NCBI GenBank assembly: GCA_009774625.1
Contig: VSOB01000023.1
Location: 4,884-45,239, forward strand
Source: Lachnospiraceae bacterium
GTDB taxonomy: Bacteria > Bacillota > Clostridia > Lachnospirales > Lachnospiraceae
DNA: 40,356 nt
Direction of reading: 5' to 3'
The stretch's first letter is position 1; every line of letters begins with the position of its first letter. The notes beneath the pieces are model-generated. The model searched no databases. It was not told the DNA's origin and saw only the letters and a list, made by a program, of their open reading frames with translations. Below, in pieces: positions 32,865 through 40,356 of this stretch. The position numbers were made by a program, and so were the translations under genes.

Positions 32865-35429
32865 ATGAATATAGTACAGAAAATATTTGGAACACACAGT
32901 GCGCGTGAGCTGAAGCGAATCATGCCGCTGGTGGAGGAGATTGAGGCCCTTCGGCCGAAGATGCAGGCCCTTACCGATGAGGAGCTGCGGGGAAAGACGC
33001 AGGAGTTTAAGAAACGTCTGGGTGAGGGCGCCACATTGGACGATCTGCTTCCGGAAGCCTATGCGGCTGTCAGAGAAGCGGCAAAACGTGTCCTGAATAT
33101 GGAGCATTTCCAGGTACAGTTGATCGGCGGCATAATTCTGCATCAGGGACGTATTGCAGAGATGAAAACCGGTGAAGGTAAAACCCTGGTATCCACCCTT
33201 CCCGCTTATCTGAACGCGCTGAGCGGAAGAGGGGTACATGTTGTCACGGTCAATGACTATCTGGCAAAGCGCGATGCGGAGTGGATGGGACAGGTTCATG
33301 AATTTCTGGGTCTGAAAGTGGGCGTGGTGCTGAACTCTATGAAGCCGGAGGAGCGGCGGGAGGCCTATGGATGTGACATCACTTATGTGACCAACAATGA
33401 GCTGGGCTTTGATTATCTGCGCGACAATATGGTCATTTACAAAGAGCAGTTGGTACTGCGGGAGCTGCATTACGCCATCATAGATGAGGTGGACTCGGTT
33501 CTGATTGACGAAGCCCGTACACCGCTGATTATTTCCGGTCAGAGCGGCAAATCCACAAAGCTTTATGAAGCCTGTGATATTCTGGCAAGACAGATGACCA
33601 GAGGCGCAGACGTGGAGGATTTGTCCAAAATCGATGCCATTATGGGAATCGAACAGGAAGAGAGCGGCGACTTCATTGTCAATGAAAAAGACAAGGTTGT
33701 CAATCTGACCGCAGAGGGTGTTTCCAAAGTAGAGAAGTTTTTCAGCATAGAAAACCTGGCCGATCCGGATAATCTGGAAATACAGCACAATATGATACTG
33801 GCGCTGCGTGCCCATAATCTGATGTTCCGGGATCAGGACTATGTGGTAAAGGACGATCAGGTTCTGATCGTAGATGAATTTACCGGGCGCATCATGCCGG
33901 GCAGACGGTATTCGGACGGTCTGCATCAGGCTATTGAGGCAAAAGAGCATGTGAAGGTAAAGCGGGAAAGCAAGACTCTGGCGACCATTACCTTTCAGAA
34001 CTTTTTCAACAAATTTGAAAAAAAGAGCGGTATGACCGGTACGGCGCTGACCGAAGAGAAAGAATTCCGGGACATCTATGGTATGGATGTCATTGAGATT
34101 CCCACCAATAAGCCGGTGCAGCGTGTGGATCAACAGGATGCGGTCTATAAAACGAGAAAAGAAAAGCTGCATGCCATTGTGGAGGCGGTTAAGGAGGCGC
34201 ATGCTGCCGGACAGCCGGTACTGGTAGGCACCATTACCATCGAAGCATCGGAAGAACTGAGCCGTCTGCTGAAAAAGGAAGGCATAGAACATAAGGTACT
34301 GAACGCCAAGTTCCATGAGCTGGAGGCGGAGATCGTTGCGGATGCGGGGATCCACGGCGCAGTGACCATTGCCACCAATATGGCAGGCCGTGGTACGGAT
34401 ATCAAACTGGACGAGGAATCCAGGGCTGCGGGCGGCCTGAAGATCATCGGTACGGAGCGTCATGAGTCCAGACGTATCGACAATCAGCTCCGGGGCCGGA
34501 GCGGACGTCAGGGAGATCCGGGCGAGTCCAAATTTTATATTTCACTGGAAGACGATCTGATGCGGCTGTTTGGTTCCGAACGTCTGATTAAGATGTTCAA
34601 TGCACTGGGCATTCCTGAAAATCAGGAGATCGAGCATAAGACATTGACAAACGCCATAGAGACAGCGCAGAAAAAGATCGAGAGCAACAACTTCGGCATT
34701 CGTAAAAATCTGTTGGAATATGATCAGGTCATGAACGAACAGAGGGAAATCATCTATGCAGAGCGACATCGTGTACTGAACGGTGAAAGCATGCGGGATG
34801 TGATCTATAAGATGATTACGGATATTGTGGAAAATACAGTGGATTTGTGTATCGGAGATGATACGGATCCGGATGACTGGGATATGACAGAATTAAATAC
34901 GCTGCTTCTCCCGGTGATTCCGCTGCGGGTGATTAACAGAGGCCGCATCGAAACGCTGAAAAAAAACAGCTTAAAGCATCAGCTTAAGGAAGAAGCCGTA
35001 AAGCTGTATGAGAGCAAAGAAGCTGAATTTCCTGAGATGGAGGCGATCCGTGAGCTGGAACGGGTCGTATTGTTAAAAGTGATTGACAGACGCTGGATGG
35101 ACCATATCGACGATATGGATCAGCTCCGTCAGGGCATCGGCCTGCAGGCCTATGGACAGAGGGATCCGCTGGTGGAATATAAGCTGAGCGGTTATGAGAT
35201 GTTTGACAGTATGACAGACAGTATCCGGGAGGATACGGTGAAGCTGCTGTTCCATGTGCGGGTAGAGCAGAAAGTGGAAAGAGAGCAGGTTGCGAAAGTA
35301 ACAGGTACCAATAAAGACGATTCCGTACAGAAGGGACCGGTGAAGCGGGAGGCCGTCAAGGTGTATCCCAATGATCCGTGCCCATGCGGAAGCGGGAAAA
35401 AATATAAACAGTGCTGCGGCAGAAAGTAG
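32865..35429 (+). CDS. secA: Preprotein translocase ATPase SecA
   Basis: The 854-residue motor drives proteins through SecYEG. Visible parts are Walker A (MKTGEGKT, about 101-108), the helicase-like IIDEVDSVLIDEARTPL, the preprotein crosslinking region, TNMAGRGTDIKL, the second nucleotide-binding motif GTERHESRRIDNQLRGRSGR, and a C-terminal zinc motif (CPCGSGKKYKQCC) that binds SecB or membrane lipids. Length is normal for a single, housekeeping SecA. AGGAG precedes the ATG. prfB begins 10 bases after the stop, so the two are co-transcribed. Confidence 0.98.
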   Translation: MNIVQKIFGTHSARELKRIMPLVEEIEALRPKMQALTDEELRGKTQEFKKRLGEGATLDDLLPEAYAAVREAAKRVLNMEHFQVQLIGGIILHQGRIAEMKTGEGKTLVSTLPAYLNALSGRGVHVVTVNDYLAKRDAEWMGQVHEFLGLKVGVVLNSMKPEERREAYGCDITYVTNNELGFDYLRDNMVIYKEQLVLRELHYAIIDEVDSVLIDEARTPLIISGQSGKSTKLYEACDILARQMTRGADVEDLSKIDAIMGIEQEESGDFIVNEKDKVVNLTAEGVSKVEKFFSIENLADPDNLEIQHNMILALRAHNLMFRDQDYVVKDDQVLIVDEFTGRIMPGRRYSDGLHQAIEAKEHVKVKRESKTLATITFQNFFNKFEKKSGMTGTALTEEKEFRDIYGMDVIEIPTNKPVQRVDQQDAVYKTRKEKLHAIVEAVKEAHAAGQPVLVGTITIEASEELSRLLKKEGIEHKVLNAKFHELEAEIVADAGIHGAVTIATNMAGRGTDIKLDEESRAAGGLKIIGTERHESRRIDNQLRGRSGRQGDPGESKFYISLEDDLMRLFGSERLIKMFNALGIPENQEIEHKTLTNAIETAQKKIESNNFGIRKNLLEYDQVMNEQREIIYAERHRVLNGESMRDVIYKMITDIVENTVDLCIGDDTDPDDWDMTELNTLLLPVIPLRVINRGRIETLKKNSLKHQLKEEAVKLYESKEAEFPEMEAIRELERVVLLKVIDRRWMDHIDDMDQLRQGIGLQAYGQRDPLVEYKLSGYEMFDSMTDSIREDTVKLLFHVRVEQKVEREQVAKVTGTNKDDSVQKGPVKREAVKVYPNDPCPCGSGKKYKQCCGRK

Positions 35430-35439
35430 GTGACGTTAA

Positions 35440-36568
35440 TTGGTAGAACTGGATCAGATGAAATCAGAATTACAGGCATATGAAACACCATTGGCGGAAG
35501 TGAGGGATTCACTTTAACCTGGCTGACAAGGGAAAGCGAATCGAAGAGTTGGAGCGGGAAATGGAAGCGCCCGGTTTCTGGGACGATCCTGACTACTCCA
35601 ATCAGAAAATGAAAGAACTGAAACATTTAAAGGATATCGTGGAGGTCTGTGATGCTCTGTCCTCTCAGTATGAGGATATTGAAACGCTGATTGAGATGGG
35701 GTATGAAATGGAGGATGCGGATATTGTATCCGAAACCAGACAGGAGCTGGACAGTTTCCTTGCCAGATTTGAGGAAATCCGTATCAGCACACTGCTGTCC
35801 GGGGAATATGATAAAAACAACGCCATTTTGAAGCTGAATGCGGGTGCAGGCGGCACAGAGAGCTGCGACTGGGCCGGTATGCTCTACCGGATGTATACAA
35901 GATGGGCGGAAAAAAAGGGGTATGGCATAGAAGTGCTGGACTATCTGGACGGAGAAGAAGCGGGGATCAAGTCCGTAACGTTCCAGATCAACGGTGAAAA
36001 TGCCTATGGCTATCTGAAATCCGAGAAAGGCGTGCATCGTCTGGTCAGGATTTCACCGTTCAATGCGCAGGGAAAACGGCAGACCTCGTTTGTTTCGCTG
36101 GATGTGATGCCGGATATTGAGGAAGATCTGGACATCGAGATCAATGACGATGAGCTGCGTATCGACACCTATCGAAGCAGCGGCGCAGGCGGCCAGCACA
36201 TCAACAAGACTTCATCGGCTATCCGTATCACCCACCTGCCCACAGGGATCGTGGTACAGTGCCAGAATGAGCGGAGCCAGCATATGAATAAAGATAAGGC
36301 CATGCAAATGCTGAAGGCCAAGCTGTACCTGCTGAAACAAGAGGAAAATGCTCAGAAGCTGTCCGGTATCCGGGGTGAAGTAAAAGAGATCGGATGGGGG
36401 AATCAAATCCGTTCATATGTAATGCAGCCGTATACGATGGTAAAAGATCACCGGACATCGGCGGAAAGCTCTAATGTGGATGCAGTGATGGATGGTGCGC
36501 TGGATTTATTTATCAACGCATACCTGAAATGGATTCATGCAGGCGGCGGGACAGAGAACGGAGAATAA
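35440..36568 (+). CDS. prfB: Peptide chain release factor 2 (programmed +1 frameshift)
   Basis: RF2 releases peptides at UGA and UAA. The gene is split: frame one runs from a TTG at 35440 (AGGTGA upstream) for 25 codons to TAA at 35515-35517; the main frame continues +1 from 35516. Joined, the protein is 375 residues and has the SPF specificity motif at about 205-207 and GGQ at about 250-252, the same numbering as E. coli RF2, which supports the split as real. VRDSL then NLADKGKRIEELERE matches RF2 across the join. The in-frame ATG at 35549 would lose about 36 residues. The stop at the shift is UAA rather than the usual UGA. Confidence 0.95.
35503..35518 (+). other. prfB programmed +1 frameshift site (CUU-UAA-C)
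   Basis: AGGG (35503-35506), an internal Shine-Dalgarno-like element, lies 5 bases before CTT-TAA-C (35512-35518). Slippage of the Leu tRNA from CUU to UUU puts AAC in the A site and continues in the RF2 frame. Low RF2 slows termination at UAA and favours the shift, giving autoregulation. Confidence 0.85.
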
Positions 36569-36623
36569 GCCGAAACAGGTTAAAAATTTTATATTTACAG
36601 GTATATGCTGTTATTGTATAATC

Positions 36624-36667
36624 AGGACACCAAACAACAAAAAGTTTGGTGTCTGTTTTCTTTTTTA
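36624..36667 (+). terminator. Terminator of secA-prfB
   Basis: GACACCAAAC (36626-36635) and GTTTGGTGTC (36644-36653) form a perfect 10-bp stem with an 8-base loop followed by TGTTTTCTTTTTTAT. The rest of 36569-36786 shows no gene; I see no clear promoter for the next gene in it. Confidence 0.9.
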
Positions 36668-36786
36668 TCTATCAGGAAGCTATTTCCTGTCACACACATT
36701 TTCATTCACACAATTTTCCCGGGGAAAGACCAGACAATCGGAAGCTGAATCAGCAAAATCCAACATGATCAGAACAGGAGGATTCT

Positions 36787-39771
36787 ATGAAGTATCAAGG
36801 CAGAATTGCAGTTTTTTTGTCCGCTGCAGTTTTGACAGTTTCTTTTGTGCACCCTTTTTCCGGGAAAATGTCTTTTGCAAAAGAGACAGGCACAGAGCTG
36901 TCGGAAAAGACAGAACTGCAGACACTGGATGAAACAGAAGCATTTGAAGAAAGCGGCCGGAAAGAGGTTCGGGAGGAGGAATATACCGGGACTGCCAGAA
37001 TAAAAGAAGCAGCGCCTGAACAGGAAGAAACTGCGAAAGACAAGGCAAAGCAGGAACCGTTGAAAGAAGCAGAAGGCCTGACGGAAGGGGGACAGGCCAA
37101 AGAAACAGAAGCGGGAAAAAAGACAGGACAGAAAGAAGCGTCAGAAGTGGCAGAGACAGAAGAAACGGAAGATGAGACAGCTCCGCAGCCGGAAGCAGAA
37201 AACGAAACCGAACCTGGGCAGGAAACAGGAACCGAACCTGAGCAGGAAACAGAAACCGAAATCGAGCCTGAGCAGGAAACCGAGACCGAGCCTGCGCCGG
37301 AAGCAGAAAACGAAACCGAGCCTGAGCAGGAAATAGAAACCGAGGCTGGGCGGGAAGGGGAGACGGAACGTAAAGCCGAGTGTGAGCAGGAAGCAGAGAC
37401 AGAAAACGGGGAAACAGAGATACATCTTTCCCTGCCTGTGGCAGTAAGGGCGGCTGTGAATACTTCTTCGCTCATCAGAAGCAGTCTGGGCATTTCCGAT
37501 TCGGCTCCCAGAGCGGGGCAGGTCAATCGTTATGAATATACCGGCAGTACGGTGGAATGGACAGTTCCCGTATCGGGGACGTATGAGATTGTATGTCAGG
37601 GTGCGGAAGGAGGCACGGCAAACGGCGCCGCCGGACGGAAAAATCAATACGGAGACGGGGCAGAAGCCATACAGCTCTATGCTCCGGCGAAAGGTGACAG
37701 TATTTTATCCCAGGTATATCTGCAGAAGGGGATGCGCCTGCAGATCCGGGCCGGCGGCATGGGCGGCAATGGCCAGGCAGACGATATGTATGACGGCGCA
37801 GGGGGCACAGGCGGCTATCCTGACGGACGGGCCGGAATATATACAGACCATTGGGGCGGCTGCGTCAATGAGTATGACGGTCCGGCCCACTGCGCATGGG
37901 CAGGGACAGGAGGCAGCGGCGGCAGCAGCAGCGTGGAAATTGACGGCAGTAGGATCATATCGGCACAGGGCGGAGACGGCGGCTATACGCTTATGAGTAC
38001 CTGCGGACGGCCCAATAAAAAGACAGAGGCCAGTGCAGGCGGCGGCAGTACGGCTATTTGGGACACTGACCGGATCAAATGGGACAGAGAAAAGACACTG
38101 CGGACAGAAAACAACATCAATGCAGGCAGCGGCAGAGTCATCATTACATTGTGCAGAGCTTCCGTATCCTTTGTACTGCAGGCAGAGCCGGAAGGACCTG
38201 TCAATCAGGATGTTGTGCTGTCGGCAAAGCTGGAAAGTCCGGGAGAAGGACTGCCGGAACTGTGCATTGCCTGGGAAAAGGACGGAGAGGGAAATGATAT
38301 CTGGACGGATACATTTTTCCATACAGTTACACAGAACGGTACTTATACCTGCCGCATCCGGGATATCTACGGAACGATGACAGAAGAGTCGGTGCAGATT
38401 ACCAATATTGACAAACTCCGTCCCCAGGTATCGCTGGAACCGGATACCACACAGTGGACGGCATCCGGGTTTATCCTTCGTGTGCTGGGAGACGATGCAG
38501 AGGCAACGCAGCAGTATGCCAAATCCGGACTGGACAGCGTACCTTATCTCTGGGGCAGACTGGATACGGCAGGGGATGTAAAGTGGGATACAAAAGAGCC
38601 GGATGAGAACGGCAATCCCCAGGAAGAAAAAAATGAGCCGCATGAAACAGACAGCATGACAGAACTCTGGAAACAGAATCATACCTGTTCCGTATCGGAA
38701 AACGGAACCTATCTGTGCAAAGTCAGAGACCGGGCGGGCAATGTGACAGAGCTTCGTTACAATGTAAAAAACATTGACCATACACCGCCCAGAGTAACCT
38801 GCCAAAAGCCTGAGAAATGGTATGGCGGAAGCATGCAGGTCGTACTGGAGGCAGAGGATCTGCAGCCTGACGGCACACAGGGATGTGGACTGGCAGAAGA
38901 AGCCTTTTCCACAGACGGCATCACCTTTGGCAGCTCTCCTGTTGTGGTGATTGAAAAAGAAGGGCCCAGTCATATCTGGGTAAAAGACCGTTTGGGCAAT
39001 GTAAGAAAGGAGACATTTACATTTATGTATGACATCCGGGAACCGGAGAAAAAGACGGAGCAGACACAGAACAATGAGAAAAGCAAAGGCGGAGGAGGCA
39101 AACAGCAGGTACAACTTCCCGCACTCCTTCTGCCTGAACCGGAAGCGGTGGAAACGGCCACAGAGACACCTGCTTACAAGGGAACCGGTTTGCTCCCGGA
39201 ACCCGTCAGACAGAAGACGGAAGAAGACAGCACAAAGAAACAGATCATCCGGCTGTTGGAACAGCCTCTGGAGCCTGTAGAAACAGAAACAGAGACAACA
39301 CCCCGCTTTGACCGTAAGAAAAAGAAACTTTCCGAAAAACAGGAACAGAACGAAGAACTGCCCGTCCCGGAAACCCTGGGACAGAAACCTCCGGAAAAAC
39401 CGGATATCAACTGGAAAAAAGCGGCACTCTATTCAGCCTGGACGGCAGTGGTGCTGTGCGGACTGGTATGGCTCCTTTTCTGCCTTATATTTGAACATGC
39501 CAGAGTCTACAAAAAAGACGAGAACGGAACCTATCGGAAAATCGGAAGATGCGCTATCCTCCGCAGAAAAGAATACAAACAGATCAACCTGCTCCACCTG
39601 ATGAAAAAAGGAGAGGACCGGGATTACAAAGTACGCTTTGCCCGCGGATTTGTAATGTTCCACCGCAAAGAAAAGATCATGATACGCACCTGGTACGGAG
39701 TAGAGCTCCGGAACATAGAAAAAGAAATTGAAATAGCATCTTGCAATTCCGAAAATCCTGTGCTAATATAA
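36787..39771 (+). CDS. Large membrane-anchored surface protein with Glu/Thr repeats and Gly-rich domain
   Basis: The 994-residue protein begins with a signal peptide (IAVFLSAAVLTVSF, cleavage near residue 30), followed by a Glu/Thr/Gln-rich low-complexity region (about 35-215) built from repeats like TEPEQETETE. A Gly-rich domain (about 270-425; GAGGTGGYPDG, GGSGGSSSVEIDG) resembles Gly-rich extracellular domains, then Ig-like segments (about 445-740), a Pro/Glu-rich stalk, one transmembrane helix (about 878-902) and a 92-residue basic cytoplasmic tail. No LPxTG motif is seen, so anchoring is by the helix. AGGAGG precedes the ATG. The cytoplasmic tail (RKIGRCAILRRKEYKQIN) has no family I recognise. 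Role unknown; adhesion or sensing are possibilities. Confidence 0.85.
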   Translation: MKYQGRIAVFLSAAVLTVSFVHPFSGKMSFAKETGTELSEKTELQTLDETEAFEESGRKEVREEEYTGTARIKEAAPEQEETAKDKAKQEPLKEAEGLTEGGQAKETEAGKKTGQKEASEVAETEETEDETAPQPEAENETEPGQETGTEPEQETETEIEPEQETETEPAPEAENETEPEQEIETEAGREGETERKAECEQEAETENGETEIHLSLPVAVRAAVNTSSLIRSSLGISDSAPRAGQVNRYEYTGSTVEWTVPVSGTYEIVCQGAEGGTANGAAGRKNQYGDGAEAIQLYAPAKGDSILSQVYLQKGMRLQIRAGGMGGNGQADDMYDGAGGTGGYPDGRAGIYTDHWGGCVNEYDGPAHCAWAGTGGSGGSSSVEIDGSRIISAQGGDGGYTLMSTCGRPNKKTEASAGGGSTAIWDTDRIKWDREKTLRTENNINAGSGRVIITLCRASVSFVLQAEPEGPVNQDVVLSAKLESPGEGLPELCIAWEKDGEGNDIWTDTFFHTVTQNGTYTCRIRDIYGTMTEESVQITNIDKLRPQVSLEPDTTQWTASGFILRVLGDDAEATQQYAKSGLDSVPYLWGRLDTAGDVKWDTKEPDENGNPQEEKNEPHETDSMTELWKQNHTCSVSENGTYLCKVRDRAGNVTELRYNVKNIDHTPPRVTCQKPEKWYGGSMQVVLEAEDLQPDGTQGCGLAEEAFSTDGITFGSSPVVVIEKEGPSHIWVKDRLGNVRKETFTFMYDIREPEKKTEQTQNNEKSKGGGGKQQVQLPALLLPEPEAVETATETPAYKGTGLLPEPVRQKTEEDSTKKQIIRLLEQPLEPVETETETTPRFDRKKKKLSEKQEQNEELPVPETLGQKPPEKPDINWKKAALYSAWTAVVLCGLVWLLFCLIFEHARVYKKDENGTYRKIGRCAILRRKEYKQINLLHLMKKGEDRDYKVRFARGFVMFHRKEKIMIRTWYGVELRNIEKEIEIASCNSENPVLI
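39741..39769 (+). promoter_or_regulatory. Promoter for the T-box transcript
   Basis: TTGCAA (39741-39746), 17 bp, TGC-TAATAT (-10 at 39764-39769, extended). It overlaps the end of the preceding gene. Confidence 0.65.
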
Positions 39772-39784
39772 CAGGCAAAGAAAA

Positions 39785-40060
39785 ATGCGATGAAGGAGAC
39801 TCTTGTTACGGAAAACGACAGGAATGCAGCGTCACCGACTGAGAGCGCCGCTTGTGGGAAATAACAAAGGGAACACTCCGGAGCAGATGCCCTGAACCGA
39901 TTACAGTAGGGGCATACGTAGCACGCGTTAAGTGCCAAGAGAGGATAAGACGGATCAACATTTTGATAGAAATGTCGCCTTATCAAAGCGGGTGGTACCG
40001 CGGGTCAACAGATATCCCGTCCCGGAATACAGCAACACTGTATTCCGGGATATTTTTTTT
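39785..40060 (+). ncRNA. T-box leader (candidate Asn specifier)
   Basis: The T-box core GGGTGGTACCGCGG (39990-40003) is diagnostic of tRNA-sensing leaders. It is followed by a 13-bp terminator stem (TCCCGGAATACAG 40020-40032; complement 40038-40050) with a run of eight T residues. Upstream, stem I can be drawn from about 39797 to 39882, and the specifier side reads GGGAAAT-AAC-AAAGG, suggesting AAC (Asn) followed by the typical A. Uncharged tRNA would stabilise the antiterminator and allow transcription of the downstream gene. The T-box is certain; the codon assignment is tentative. Confidence 0.9.
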
Positions 40061-40075
40061 GCGTACAGTGAGCCG

Positions 40076-40276
40076 GGCGGAAATACAACGTATTTCCACG
40101 CCTGCCAGGGGATATGGAAAATAAGTTTACTTATTTTTCCATATCTTATGGCAGAGAGATGGAAATGCGGCTGCATTTCCATCCGGCGAACGTCGCGGAA
40201 GCGAGGAAAACGGCAAGCCGTTTTTCGAGCTGCAAAGCCCCATCGGCCCAAAGCGAACGCGGGAGGCGGAGCCGCC
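40076..40276. repeat. Cluster of five palindromes between T-box and coding start
   Basis: The 270 bases between the T-box terminator and the ATG at 40331 hold at least five inverted repeats: GGAAATAC/GTATTTCC (40079-40097), a 15-bp stem starting GATATGGAAAATAAG (40111-40145), GATGGAAATGC/GCATTTCCATC (40158-40183), AAAACGGC/GCCGTTTT (40207-40224) and GGCGG/CCGCC (40265-40276). Three share a GGAAAAT- or GGAAAT-like core. No gene is supported here. It looks like an inserted hairpin-rich element. Confidence 0.7.
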
Positions 40277-40330
40277 GGCAGAGCATACCCCGCACCCCCA
40301 CCCACGCCCCGGAAAAGAGAGGAGACTATT

Positions 40331-40356
40331 ATGAAAACAGAACACATCTACAGAAC
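40331..40356 (+). CDS. Partial gene, probably asparaginyl-tRNA synthetase
   Basis: Only the first eight codons (MKTEHIYR) lie in the window, after GAGAGGAGACTATT. The T-box upstream implies an amino acid gene, most often a tRNA synthetase, and the AAC candidate specifier points to Asn. The start is compatible with AsnRS N-termini, where a Tyr-Arg pair precedes the OB-fold, but eight residues cannot prove it, so no symbol is given. Confidence 0.5.

Noticed and set aside
32763..34463. Leftward open frame (566 codons) opposite secA
   Set aside because: Antisense to the unmistakable secA gene; starts and ends without gene signals.
37705..39114. Leftward open frame (469 codons) opposite the surface protein
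   Set aside because: Antisense to a gene with signal peptide, good ribosome binding site and clear domains.

Overview
The window looks like chromosomal DNA from an anaerobic, Gram-positive Clostridia, most likely a Lachnospiraceae gut bacterium. The evidence is a butyrate kinase/phosphate butyryltransferase pair, an LL-diaminopimelate aminotransferase next to dapF, a T-box leader, AGGAGG-type ribosome binding sites, ECF-transporter and DUF975 proteins, and a radical-SAM Cys-rich peptide cluster of clostridial type. No phage, transposase, CRISPR array, tRNA or rRNA was seen. Identifications rest on motif reading without database searches.

Layout. 1-266: degenerate tandem repeats. 366-2518 (+): AraC regulator, EamA transporter and DUF2000 protein, overlapping. 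2519-4781 (+): a leader with promoter-like and hairpin elements, glutamine synthetase, and an ANTAR antiterminator-like regulator with a degenerate receiver. 4919-7033 (+): dapF and dapL (lysine/peptidoglycan precursor). 7177-9081 (-): DUF975 membrane protein, a small HExxH/zinc-Cys protein and an Asn/Gln-rich membrane protein. 9283-14194 (+): Tex, a RibU-like ECF S component, a GNAT enzyme, and an aldo/keto reductase with ferredoxin-like cysteines. 14195-15085 (-): a second EamA transporter. 15213-16015 (+): a 99-residue protein carrying the decarboxylase beta-subunit hallmark, translationally coupled to an HD hydrolase.

16141-20988 (-) is an apparent operon read as LytTR response regulator, AgrC-like histidine kinase, orphan lipoprotein substrate-binding protein and chemoreceptor. 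Divergent from it, 21268-27953 (+) holds FtsX-like permease, radical-SAM/SPASM maturase, companion maturation protein, a 41-residue Cys-rich precursor (CxxCxxC), terminator, second FtsX-like permease and ABC ATPase. This is a complete-looking RiPP (ribosomally made, modified peptide) locus and the most interesting part of the window. The shared 280-bp regulatory region contains repeated ACCGAAA elements, suggesting that the two-component system controls peptide production; the kinase, binding protein and chemoreceptor may sense the product or a related signal.

28058-30091 (-): ptb-buk, the terminal butyrate pathway. 30239-31585 (-) and 31763-32683 (+): a MATE exporter and a divergent LysR regulator, with promoters on opposite strands sharing one TATAAT palindrome. 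32865-36568 (+): secA and prfB; prfB needs a programmed +1 frameshift, here at CUU-UAA rather than the usual CUU-UGA. 36787-39771 (+): a 994-residue membrane-anchored surface protein with Glu/Thr repeats and a Gly-rich domain. 39741-40356 (+): a promoter and T-box leader with a candidate Asn specifier, an unusual hairpin-rich stretch, and the first codons of a gene that is probably asnS.
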